Of a DNA stretch of 64,000 nucleotides, positions 39,701-47,917 are shown piece by piece. Below the pieces are notes generated by a model that saw only the letters and a list, made by a program, of their open reading frames with translations, was not told the DNA's origin and searched no databases. Position numbers and translations under genes: made by a program. Source of the DNA: CAVSQX01 sp963730225. Lineage in GTDB: Bacteria; Planctomycetota; Phycisphaerae; Tepidisphaerales; Tepidisphaeraceae. The stretch lies in assembly GCA_963730225.1 (NCBI GenBank), contig CAVSQX010000004.1, forward strand, positions 1,736,001 to 1,800,000, in the 5' to 3' direction. Numbering within the stretch: position 1 is the first letter of the stretch; each line of letters opens with the position of its first letter.

Positions 39701-40691
39701 CGGAGTTGAAGACGATGTACCCCGCCGCCATCGGTGTTTCGCTGGCGGCGCGCCACGGCGTTCCCGCGTCGCCGGAGCTGGTCACCCAGCCATCCAGAGG
39801 AGCGGAATCGTTGGTGCCGTTGTCGCCGGTTCCTTTGACGTACGGCCCGGCGACATATTTGTAGCCCGTATAGCTGCTGAAGGATGGATTGCTGCCGGAA
39901 GAAGTTGGATCGAGAATCGTGTCGGCAAACACGAGCCCGCCGCTGGTCGGCTCGGCGGCGATGTTCGACGGCGTGACGGCCACCGCTCCGCTGGAATCGT
40001 TGACTGCCCATAGCCGCTGCACGAAATGCCAATCCGCCCCGCTCACCGTGCTGGTGGGGGTCGATCCGCTGCGCAGCTCCTGCGTGACGGCCACGAGGTA
40101 AATAATTCCCGTGTTCGGATCGATGGTCGGCGTGGCCAGAATCCCGAGCTCCGGGCCGATGTCGCTGGAATTCACCAGGGCATTTTCGGCGGTTCCGTTG
40201 GGGCCAATCACACCCCCGGGAATGGTGGTAACGCCGGCAGTCGGCACGGGGCTGCCGATGGTCGTTACTCGGGGGTTGGCGATCTGCGTGAAATTATCCT
40301 GCCACAGAATCGCGCCGGTGTTGGCGTCGACGGCGTACAGGCTGTCGTGCATGGTGGCCACGTACAGCACGTTGTGAATTCCCAGCGAACTGCCGCGCGT
40401 GATGTTGACATTCGCCACCGCCAACGGCTGGGCGAAGACCTGGCCATCGAGCGTGGTGTCGAACAGCCGGCCGAAGTTTGTCGAAATCGAATTCGCGGAG
40501 TTGGTTGAACCGACGGTCGTCGGAGTCAGCACGGTTTCGGACAGGTCTTCGCCGGTGCTGCCGGGATCGTTGTGGTTGGCCAGAACGTTGGCCGAGAGGA
40601 GAATGCGGCGCTCCAGCATCTGGGCTGTGGCAACTGCGCTGCGTTCGAGGGCTGGGCGCGCGTTACCCCGCAAGAAAACTAGGCGAATCAC
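36792..40691 (-). CDS. Large exported propeller/FN3/dockerin-like surface protein
   Basis: About 1299 residues. A GGAGGT site 6 bases before the GTG at 40691 supports this start. Residues about 27-36 (LERRILLSAN) match the planctomycete LExRxLLSA-type export motif. A PQQ-like propeller follows (NVLYVATMHDSLYAVDANTGAILW repeats), then an FN3-like domain and Gly/Asp-rich RTX-like repeats (GGNDSLTVD, GGSGNDTVTQ, GGTGSDTLNV). Two dockerin-like calcium loops (GDANLDGIVNASDFTLID, GDFNYDGVVNGDDYTIID) are near the end. It is the first gene of the GH2-protease-GH95 operon and may bind the polysaccharide or organise the enzymes at the surface. No cohesin is visible here. Confidence 0.82.
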   Translation of the reverse strand: MIRLVFLRGNARPALERSAVATAQMLERRILLSANVLANHNDPGSTGEDLSETVLTPTTVGSTNSANSISTNFGRLFDTTLDGQVFAQPLAVANVNITRGSSLGIHNVLYVATMHDSLYAVDANTGAILWQDNFTQIANPRVTTIGSPVPTAGVTTIPGGVIGPNGTAENALVNSSDIGPELGILATPTIDPNTGIIYLVAVTQELRSGSTPTSTVSGADWHFVQRLWAVNDSSGAVAVTPSNIAAEPTSGGLVFADTILDPTSSGSNPSFSSYTGYKYVAGPYVKGTGDNGTNDSAPLDGWVTSSGDAGTPWRAASETPMAAGYIVFNSVLQMNRVATTLVNGEIYLGFASHGDDGPYYGWLLGYNASTLVNNVAWVSVPTYEPFSVVSGDDGSKDAQAGFWNAGATFTTDGTYLYMTTGNGAFNPDTSNFSSTFTSTDDGHTVELPLDDDYGDAVLKLQLDLNANQNNINISSGVINNPNGAYTPDSGYDTDGYGLKVVDFFTPSNVFEMNKNDEDLGSGGVLLIPTTGPGSATAPDGDPMLATAGKEGRLYLLDADNLGGYDTSYDVSNSANTGNTDPAPYDNVLGEFYYYQYLNPGTAANNQTYKGYDIPSYFDGEIYWGLGGGSTGSTYAPELGFSVSSLLFPTSVAKANRTSTYATPNFTTSNLFGGRGTTATISANGTSNAVIWNTVVTQSSTDSLMAYNTAGTTLFNSNWEISGQTSNTSDTLENGNSTATGIKFGVPTVFNGMVYVGTGGGSGSGGHIQGTITGYGLLSTQLTSTTFGAPTSLAAAAVTSTDIHLTWTGHSTLETEMEVDRSTDGVSWTTLAYLANGSTSYDDTVSAGSNYFYRVRAISGSSTTAFSETVISDGGASGDTYYLRINPSLNTQAQMFVNTPTSGTPTYTFTPSALASVVVDGDGGNDSLTVDYSSGSPVPSGGINFDGGTATNSLTVIADNSGDSFTLGVNTVIFGSNTINYANDQSLTITGGSGNDTVTQTAQPAASSVVFNGGTGSDTLNVNSGTYTFNSDPQGATLALSVFDNANVTFTAAASGSGVNLRSLTVLSIAPSATASLQTSSATADRLLLLLGSLSIGASHSTLDIGDNDLILHNGSVATLTSLLQKGYNSAAGFWNGSDGILSSAAASVASKNTAIGYELNNNGLGGLFFSTFDGQRVSTSDVLVKYTFAGDANLDGIVNASDFTLIDNGFNNALTGWRNGDFNYDGVVNGDDYTIIDNAFNSQTPTLPASVPQSVAATAASPVDVIAVRPAVEASAWYNCASPDIRRRGPHSIWLDLPF

Positions 40692-40874
40692 GATCTCACC
40701 TCCGCTCGGCAATTCCACCGGGGTCCGGGTTTCCCCTCTGCGAAAACGATTGCAATCGGGCTTCTTCCAATTTATCGTCGCCGCTTGGACAAGTCGAGTT
40801 AAAAAATGTACGCTCGATTTTTTGCTCGCATTATTGGCGGCAAGCGGTTGGCATTTTTACCGGGAAACGATGGC

Positions 40875-41957
40875 GTGAAACGCATCTTATTGGTTTTGGG
40901 CGCTCTGTTTACTCTTTGCTGGACGATTACAGCGTCTGGCGATCAGCACGATTCCTCCGACGCGTCGATCGTCGAATTGATGAAACGAGCCTGCGATTGG
41001 CAATTGGCCGCCCTTGCATCGGAACACACGGGGACCCATGACACCGACAATGGGTGGGTTCGTGCCGCTTTTTTCGATGGTGTGATGGCACTGATTCAGA
41101 CCACGCACGACCCTCGCTACTACGATGCCATGGTACGAATCGGGCAGGAAAATCATTGGCAACCGGCGAGTCGATTTCGCTTCGCCGACGATTTGGCCAT
41201 CGGACAGCTTTACACGGAGTTGGATCTGCTCAAGCCCGAGCCGATCATGATTGGCCCGTTCCAGCAGCGAATCGATCAGATCATGGCACAGCCCATGGCC
41301 GGGAAAGATGATTGGTACTGGTGTGATTCGTTGTTCATGGCGCCGCCGGGGCTGGCGCGGTTGGCCGCGGCCACCGGCCAGCGCAAGTATCTGGACTTCA
41401 TGGATCGGCAGTGGTGGAGCGCGGTCGGCTTTCTGTACGACCGCGACGAGCACCTGTTTTTTCGGGACAAATCGTACTTCGATAAAAGAGAGAAAAACGG
41501 CCAGAAAGTTTTCTGGAGCCGAGGAAACGGCTGGGTGCTGGCGGGCATCGCGCGGATTCTACAGTACATGCCGAAGGATTATCCGAGCCGCGACAAATAT
41601 GTTCAGTTATTCACCGACATGTCCAAGCGAATCGCATCATTGCAACAGCCCGACGGATTTTGGCGCGTGAGCTTGCTCGATCCCGATGAATATCCCGGCG
41701 GCGAAACCAGCGGAACGGCGATGTTCTGCTACGCGATGGCCTGGGGAATCAATCAGGGAATTCTGGGGCAACGCGAATATCGGCCAGTGGTGGACCGCGC
41801 GTGGAAAGCGCTGTGCGGCGCTGTCGATTCGACGGGCAAAGTCGGCTGGGTGCAGACGGTCGGAAAGGCTCCTGCCGCGGTAAAGCAATCTGACACGGCC
41901 GAATATGGCGTCGGTGCATTTCTGCTGGCGGGAAGCGAAGTCGTGAAAATGAATTGA
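40875..41957 (+). CDS. GH105 unsaturated rhamnogalacturonyl hydrolase-like, first copy
   Basis: About 360 residues. GTG at 40875 gives a clean signal peptide (RILLVLGALFTLCWTITASG); an ATG at 40806 only adds an Arg-rich stretch. The alpha/alpha barrel shows GH105/YteR motifs: DWYWCDSLFMAPPGLARL with the catalytic Asp region, VFWSRGNGWVLAGIARIL, and GGETSGTAMFCYAMAWGI. The family removes the unsaturated uronic acid left by pectate or rhamnogalacturonan lyases. The gene is divergent from the large surface protein and starts a forward carbohydrate run; the second GH105 lies 4 kb on. Confidence 0.88.
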   Translation: MKRILLVLGALFTLCWTITASGDQHDSSDASIVELMKRACDWQLAALASEHTGTHDTDNGWVRAAFFDGVMALIQTTHDPRYYDAMVRIGQENHWQPASRFRFADDLAIGQLYTELDLLKPEPIMIGPFQQRIDQIMAQPMAGKDDWYWCDSLFMAPPGLARLAAATGQRKYLDFMDRQWWSAVGFLYDRDEHLFFRDKSYFDKREKNGQKVFWSRGNGWVLAGIARILQYMPKDYPSRDKYVQLFTDMSKRIASLQQPDGFWRVSLLDPDEYPGGETSGTAMFCYAMAWGINQGILGQREYRPVVDRAWKALCGAVDSTGKVGWVQTVGKAPAAVKQSDTAEYGVGAFLLAGSEVVKMN

Positions 41958-41980
41958 AAGCCGGTCAAAGGAGAAGCAAC

Positions 41981-44027
41981 GTGCCGCGATGCCCGCTTCT
42001 AAAAATCGCAGCGGATTTTTGCATTTGGATTTTGCTTGCCTCGGCCGTCGCCCTGGGTCAGGAGCATCCCGACGCGCCCGCGGTGGCCGTGACACACGAT
42101 GGAACCACCTGGCACATCAATGGGCAGAAGCAGGCGGTGACGCTCGAGGGCCAAAATCTGTCGATCGGCATCACCGCCGGACCGGTGAGCTGGCAACTGG
42201 TTCCATCGGCCGCGACAGATCTGATTGTCCGCGCAGGGAAAAGATGCCACGGTGCGGCTGGCCGATGCGAAAAATGTCGAGATCGCGCCGTGGCAAACGG
42301 GATTCTCAACGGGTTTGAAAATCACGCTCAGCAACTGGCCGCAGGCGCAAAAGCTGAGCTTGTTTCTGACCGTAGCGTTGCAAGGCCCCGACGAAGATCT
42401 GGTTTTCGATGTGTCGGCGCAAGAGCAGGATGTCGCTGTGCGGCAACTGGATTGGCCCACCGCGCTGGATGGCCGCGATGTGGATTGCACGCTGCTGAGC
42501 AATCATCGCGGTGTGCTGCTGCCGCGGAACTGGCCCAAGCCGTATTTTCCCGATCGCGCGACCAATCCCGACGGCACGGCCAAAGCCAGCGACGCCAGCA
42601 TCATCCAGGCTAACAACATCGAATGCTGGTCGATGTCGTGGTGGGGATTTCAAAAGGGCTCGTCGGCGATGATGGTGATTGTCGAAACGCCAAACGACGC
42701 GGCGTATCAGTTCGATCATCCCGCCGGCGGCCCGACCACCATCGGGCCGCGCTGGCTGGCGTCGCTCGGGCATTTCGCCTATCCGCGCCGCTGCCGATTC
42801 TGCTTTTTTCCGCAGGGAAATTATGTCACGATGGCGCAGCGCTATCGGCGTTACGTGATGGATCGGGGAACGTTTCTGTCGCTGGCCGACAAGATCGGGC
42901 AGCGGCCGGTGGTGGCGCAGCTGATCGGCACGCCGACGACGCGGCTGAATATTCTTACCGACATTGTGACCAGCAGCCTGCGCTACAGCACGACGCAGCC
43001 GGAGAAGAATCACTCGCTGCACACCTTCGATCAGCAAATCGAGTTGCTGCGGCGACTGAAAGCGGGCGGCGTGGAGCGGATGTCGGTGGTGCTGACCGGC
43101 TGGCCGACGCACGGATATGATCGCCAGCATCCCGACGAGCTTCCCCCGCCCCCCGCCGCGGGCGGCTGGGAGGGAATGAAACGCTTCGCCGATGCGTGCA
43201 AAGGTCTGGGTTACGTGCTGAGCCTGCACGATCAATATCGTGATTTTTATGTCGATGCGGCTTCCTACGATCCGCAGTTTGCGATTCACGAAGAGGATGC
43301 GGCCACGCCGTCAACCGCATTTGCCGGCTCGCGCTTCGGGCAGTGGAAAGAGGGGGTGATTCCCTTCATGAACAACTGGGACGGCGGCGAGCAAACCTAC
43401 CTGAGCCCGCGCTTCATGCCGGGGCATCTGATGAAGAATTATCAGGAAATGTTTGATCACGGCATTCATCCACAGGGGATTTATCTGGATGTCTTCGGCT
43501 ACGTGCCGCCGGATGAGGATTTCAATCCGGAGCATCCGACGACGCGCACGCAATCTCTGGCCGCGCGGGCCGATTGCTTCACCTGGTCGCGGCAGAACAT
43601 CGGGCTGGTCGGCACCGAGGCCGGCTGCGATTGGACAATTCCTTACGCGGATTACTCAACCCCGCTGCGATCGAACAAAGGCGTGCCGGTGCCGCTTTTC
43701 AATCTGGTATATCACGACGCGATGATCACGCAGTATGATCCGGGCGATCTGCGCGGGTTCCTCAACGGCGGCGAGCCGACATTCAACGTGAGCCGGGAGT
43801 GGACGGCGGCGGATCGAGAAAATGTCCGCCGGATGTGCGCTCTGCACAAGCGGGTGGCCTTGGAGTCGATGGTGAATCACGAATTCCTCGATGCGAACTA
43901 TCGCCGGGAGCGAACGACGTTTTCGGATGGAACCACGGTGACGGTGGACTGGGACAAGAACACGGTGCAGATTCAGCCCGACGTAACTCCGGACAGCCCG
44001 GCTTCAACAGCGCCGGCGGAGAATTGA
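41981..44027 (+). CDS. Large putative glycoside hydrolase (DUF5696/GH101-like), apparent frameshift
   Basis: About 680 residues after repair. AGGAG lies 6 bases before the GTG start, and a signal peptide follows (IAADFCIWILLASAVALG). The N-terminal beta-rich part runs into a frame break at the GGGAAAA run 42236-42242; removing one base joins DLIVRAGKDATVRLADAKN. Next come a beta-sandwich and a TIM-barrel-like core with GVERMSVVLTGWP, GYVLSLHDQYRDFY and GIYLDVFGYVPPDEDF, typical of retaining glycosidases in the DUF5696 / endo-alpha-N-acetylgalactosaminidase-like group. The family name is tentative and the substrate unknown; placement between two GH105-side genes suggests pectic side chains. 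Confidence 0.6.
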
Positions 44028-44070
44028 CCGCTGGCGTCGGTCCCGCTTTTATCTTATTCCATTGCTGAAA

Positions 44071-46128
44071 ATGAACACGGAAGCGGACCTACAGACCGCG
44101 CTGGAGCACCATCGCACGGGTCGACTTGACGAGGCGATCGATCGCTATCGGAAGATCCTGGCGCAGGATCCAAACCATCCCGATGCGCTTCATCTGATGG
44201 GAATGCTGGTTTGCCAGCGCGGGGATTTTCAGACGGCGATCAACCTGATCAACCGCGCGATCGCCTTTCGGCCTAACGTGGCGGATTTTCACAATGATCT
44301 GGGGTTGGCGTACCTGGGAAAACAGCAGCTTTCGGCGGCGATCGCGGCGTTTCGCACGGCAATTCGCGTCAAGCCCGATTGCTGCGAGGCGTTCAACAAT
44401 CTCGGAGTAACGCTTCAGCAGCAGGGACAGATGTCCCTGGCGGCCGAAGCGTACGCGGCGGCGGTGCGGATCAAGCCCGACTACGCCGACGCCCGCCGAA
44501 ATCTGGGCAATGCTCTGAAATCCCTGGGGCGCGTGGAGGCGGCGGTGGCCGAGTATCGGGCCGGGCTGGCCGGGCGGCCGAATGATGTGCAGACCTGGAA
44601 TGATCTGGGCAGCGCCCTGCGCGAATTGGGCCGATTCGACGAAGCCGAGGCGGCATACCGCAAAGCCGTCGCGACCGACCCGAATTATGCCCAGGCCCAC
44701 AACAACCTGGGAAACGTGCTGAAAGACAAGGGATTGCTCGAAGAATCCATCCGGTGTTATCGCCGGGCGCTGGAACTGCGGCCGGAATCGGCGGCGATCC
44801 ATAACAATCTGGGAAATGTGCTGGCGGAGCGCGGTGATCTGGATCAGGCAATCGAATCGTATCGCAGGGCGGTCGAGCTGGAACCGGGAAATGCGATCGT
44901 GCACGGCAGCTTGCTCCTCACACTGCATTACCATCCGGATTACCACGCCCGGCGGATGCTCGAGGAACACCGAGCATTCGATCGGCGACACGGCCAGCCG
45001 TTGAAGAGTTCGATTCAGCCGCACCGCAATGGGCGCGATGCACAGCGGCGGCTGCGCATCGGATACGTTTCGCCGAACTTGTGCGATCATGCGGCCGGCC
45101 GATTTTTGTTGCCGTTGCTGCAAGCCCACGACCGAGGCCAATTCGAGGTTTTTTGCTACGCCGACGTGCTCGTGCCCGATACGATCACCGCCCGGCTCCG
45201 CGCGGCCAGCGATCAGTGGCGCAACATCGTATCGCTCAACGATCAGCAAACGGCCGATCTGATCCGCAACGATGCGATTGATATTCTCGTCGATCTGGCG
45301 GCGCACTCGGCGGGAAACCGACTGGTAACCTTCGCTCGGAAACCGGCGCCGGTGCAGGTGGCCTACCTGGCGTATTGCAGCACCACCGGGCTGGAGGCAA
45401 TCGATTATCGGCTGACCGATCCGTATCTCGATCCGCCGGGCGTGAACGATGAGTTCTATTCGGAAAAATCCGTGCGCCTGCGCACGTATTGGTGCTATCA
45501 GTCGGATACGAACACCGTCGCACTGCCGCAGCGCCATGCGGGGCCAATCACGTTTGGTTCGTTGAACAACTTTGCCAAGGTCACGGCGGCGACGCTGGAG
45601 CTGTGGCGGAGATTGCTGAATGAAACTCCAAATTCGCGGCTGATTCTGCATTCCAAAACGGGCACTCATCGCAGCCGGGTGGAAAAATTCTTCGCCGACG
45701 GCGGGGTCGACCCGGGCAGGATCGAGTTTGTCGGAAGACAGTCGCGCGATGCGTATTTCGCCGTTTACAACCGCATCGACATTGGGCTGGACGCCTTTCC
45801 GTACAGCGGCGGCACGACCACGTGCGATGCGATGTGGATGGGCGTGCCTGTCGTCACGCTGGTCGGTCAGCGGCCGACTTCACGCGGTGGATGGAGCATC
45901 CTGTCGCAGATCGGCCTGACCAAGCTGGCGGCGAATTCGCCCGATCAATATGTTCAGATCGCACGGGACTTGGCCAACGATCCCCCGCGGTTGGCCGAAT
46001 TGCGACGGACTCTGCGGCAGAAGATGCAGAATTCGCCGCTGATGGACACGGCGGCCTTCGCGGCCGACGTTGAAAAGGCTTATCGGGAAATGTGGCGGAA
46101 TTGGTGCGGGAATGAACCTTCAGGTTAA
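44071..46128 (+). CDS. TPR-containing O-GlcNAc transferase-like GT41 (SPINDLY type)
   Basis: 685 residues. About eight TPR units occupy residues 5-280 (for example AHNNLGNVLKDKGLLEESIRCYRRALELRP). The GT41 catalytic half follows: LRIGYVSPNLCDHAAGRFLLPLL, PAPVQVAYLAYCSTTGLEAIDYRLTD, FGSLNNFAKVT, and IDIGLDAFPYSGGTTTCDAMWMGVPVVTLVG, the nucleotide-sugar site. It should glycosylate Ser/Thr of cytoplasmic proteins using UDP-GlcNAc or GDP-fucose. There is no signal peptide. The ATG at 44071 is preferred over a TTG three codons upstream. It lies between exported hydrolases but is likely cytosolic. Confidence 0.9.
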   Translation: MNTEADLQTALEHHRTGRLDEAIDRYRKILAQDPNHPDALHLMGMLVCQRGDFQTAINLINRAIAFRPNVADFHNDLGLAYLGKQQLSAAIAAFRTAIRVKPDCCEAFNNLGVTLQQQGQMSLAAEAYAAAVRIKPDYADARRNLGNALKSLGRVEAAVAEYRAGLAGRPNDVQTWNDLGSALRELGRFDEAEAAYRKAVATDPNYAQAHNNLGNVLKDKGLLEESIRCYRRALELRPESAAIHNNLGNVLAERGDLDQAIESYRRAVELEPGNAIVHGSLLLTLHYHPDYHARRMLEEHRAFDRRHGQPLKSSIQPHRNGRDAQRRLRIGYVSPNLCDHAAGRFLLPLLQAHDRGQFEVFCYADVLVPDTITARLRAASDQWRNIVSLNDQQTADLIRNDAIDILVDLAAHSAGNRLVTFARKPAPVQVAYLAYCSTTGLEAIDYRLTDPYLDPPGVNDEFYSEKSVRLRTYWCYQSDTNTVALPQRHAGPITFGSLNNFAKVTAATLELWRRLLNETPNSRLILHSKTGTHRSRVEKFFADGGVDPGRIEFVGRQSRDAYFAVYNRIDIGLDAFPYSGGTTTCDAMWMGVPVVTLVGQRPTSRGGWSILSQIGLTKLAANSPDQYVQIARDLANDPPRLAELRRTLRQKMQNSPLMDTAAFAADVEKAYREMWRNWCGNEPSG

Positions 46129-46168
46129 ACTTGGCGCGGCGAGACAAAGGAAAGGAACCGATTTGAAC

Positions 46169-47476
46169 ATGCGCAGCAGATGGCGACTGGGGGGAATTGG
46201 CGCGATTTTGATTCTTGCTGTTGGCGTCGCCCGGGCGGCTGACCCCAGTACCGAACCGGCGAGTCAACCCGTCCCGCAATATCCGGTGGAGTATGGCCCG
46301 CTGAGGCCGGAGCAAATCGCAGCATCACTGCATAACATTCTGGCGTACCTGAATTCAGCGACGGATGCGAATAAGGCAACCGATCGACGGTTTAGTCCGT
46401 TGGCGTATCCGATGGGCGTGGTCTACGCCGGAATGCTCTCGGCCGCCGACGCCACCGGCGACAAGGCGTTCGCCGATTTCGATGAGCAGCGATTCCAGTT
46501 TTTCGCCGACAGCGTGGCAAAGCTGTCGGCCGACGGGAGCGCGACCGAAGGACGCGGGCCGTTTCGAGGATTGTTGGCCCCCTATTCGCTCGATTCCTGC
46601 GGAGCGATCGGATCGGCCTTTGTCAAAGGAAAGCGCGCGGGGTTGAAACCGGATCTCACCGCCGTGATCGATCGATTCGCCAAGTACATCAGTCAGGGGC
46701 AATTCCGCCTGGACGATGGAACGTTGGCGCGGAACGTCCCATACAAAAATTCGGTCTGGGGCGATGACATGTACATGAGCGTGCCGTTTTTGGCGCAGAT
46801 GGCCGTGCTCAGCGGCGACGGCAAATACTTCGACGACGCGGCCAAACAGGTGCTGCAAATCGGTGGGAAATTGTTCGTGCCCTCAGAAGGGCTCTTCACC
46901 CACGCCTGGAACGGCGAGAATCCCGACGATCATCCGAAATATTACTGGGGGCGGGCCAACGGCTGGTGCATGATGGCGATGGCGGAACTGCTGGAGGTTC
47001 TACCGCAGGATCACCCGCAGCGGCCAGCGGTGTTGAAGTTGTTTCGAGCGGCGAGCATGGGAGTCGCGGGCTGTCAATCGGGCTCGGGCCTGTGGCATCA
47101 GATGCTGGACCGCACCGATTCGTATCTGGAGACCAGTTGCTCGGCGATGTTCACTTTCGCGCTGGCCAGGGGAGTGAATCGCGGCTGGTTGGACGCCTCG
47201 GCGTACGGGCCGGTTGCTCAGGCGGGATGGGAAGGCGTCAGCAGCCGGATCTCGGCCGATGGGCACGTCACCGGAACATGCATCGGCACGAGCTATGCCG
47301 ACGATTACATCTACTATTACAGCCGTCCGTGCGCCGATGACGTGCACGGCTACGGGCCGACGCTGCTGGCCGGCGCAGAGATGATCCGCCTGTTGAAAAA
47401 CGAAAAACTGCGAATCCAGCAAACCAATCACAACCCCATCTATTATCTGCCCCGCAACCGGCCGGCGGAACAGTAG
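46169..47476 (+). CDS. GH105-type hydrolase, second copy
   Basis: 435 residues from the ATG at 46169, which gives a signal peptide (GGIGAILILAVGVARA). The alpha/alpha barrel shows SVWGDDMYMSVPFLAQMAVL (catalytic Asp region), YYWGRANGWCMMAMAELLEVLP, and TSCSAMFTFALARGVNRGW. It is clearly related in plan to the first GH105 but diverged in sequence, so a different substrate is likely. The C-terminal part is longer (DDYIYYYSRPCADDVHGYGP). The start overlaps no neighbour, and the preceding GT41 gene ends 40 bases upstream. Confidence 0.87.
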   Translation: MRSRWRLGGIGAILILAVGVARAADPSTEPASQPVPQYPVEYGPLRPEQIAASLHNILAYLNSATDANKATDRRFSPLAYPMGVVYAGMLSAADATGDKAFADFDEQRFQFFADSVAKLSADGSATEGRGPFRGLLAPYSLDSCGAIGSAFVKGKRAGLKPDLTAVIDRFAKYISQGQFRLDDGTLARNVPYKNSVWGDDMYMSVPFLAQMAVLSGDGKYFDDAAKQVLQIGGKLFVPSEGLFTHAWNGENPDDHPKYYWGRANGWCMMAMAELLEVLPQDHPQRPAVLKLFRAASMGVAGCQSGSGLWHQMLDRTDSYLETSCSAMFTFALARGVNRGWLDASAYGPVAQAGWEGVSSRISADGHVTGTCIGTSYADDYIYYYSRPCADDVHGYGPTLLAGAEMIRLLKNEKLRIQQTNHNPIYYLPRNRPAEQ

Positions 47477-47486
47477 ATTTCGTTTC

Positions 47487-47588
47487 TCATCCAAATCCCA
47501 GCACAGCGATCGTCAGAAGCGCGGCGGCGGCCAAAAAAACCGTCACCACAAAAAGATGGGATGCCAGTGACGCCACGATTCTCGTCAT
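47487..47588 (-). CDS. Possible very small membrane protein
   Basis: 33 codons on the reverse strand, beginning MTRIVASLASHLFVV and continuing as one Ala/Leu/Val helix that ends GFG. The composition is that of a single-pass membrane peptide. A weak purine stretch (AAAAAGGG) lies upstream. It sits just after the second GH105 gene and no homologue is recognised; the call rests on hydrophobicity and position only. Confidence 0.3.
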   Translation of the reverse strand: MTRIVASLASHLFVVTVFLAAAALLTIAVLGFG

Positions 47589-47917
47589 CTTCGACCCTTT
47601 TTAAAACCAAAATGCCGACCCCGACAGCTCCATCGGTCAGCGCAGTCGGCAAAACTTCCGCGTTTGATCGACCGGCGATTTATCGGGACTCATTCACCTC
47701 CGATCAGAACTTCGGCCATGGCGCGATTCCAAAAGTTGAACCTGCGGATATGCGCGCCGTGTTTTACTCAGCGCGGCGATTCATGTACCATATCGAGCCA
47801 GTCCGATATCAGAATCGGAACCACCAACCGGCAGTATTGATTCAACACACCGCACTCCATTGGGCCTGAAGCTGGCTCGACTGCGCAGCAGCCAAAACGA
47901 AAAGACGGGTTGGGAAT
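47589..47917. other. Intergenic stretch before the EAL gene
   Basis: 329 bases with no convincing coding frame. It includes short weak inverted repeats (ATATC and GATAT near 47792-47812) and the presumed promoter and leader of the EAL gene, but I could not place a reliable -35/-10 pair. Confidence 0.4.

Noticed and set aside
36792..40691. Cellulosome scaffold component
   Set aside because: Dockerin-like loops alone are not enough; no cohesin or scaffoldin is visible.
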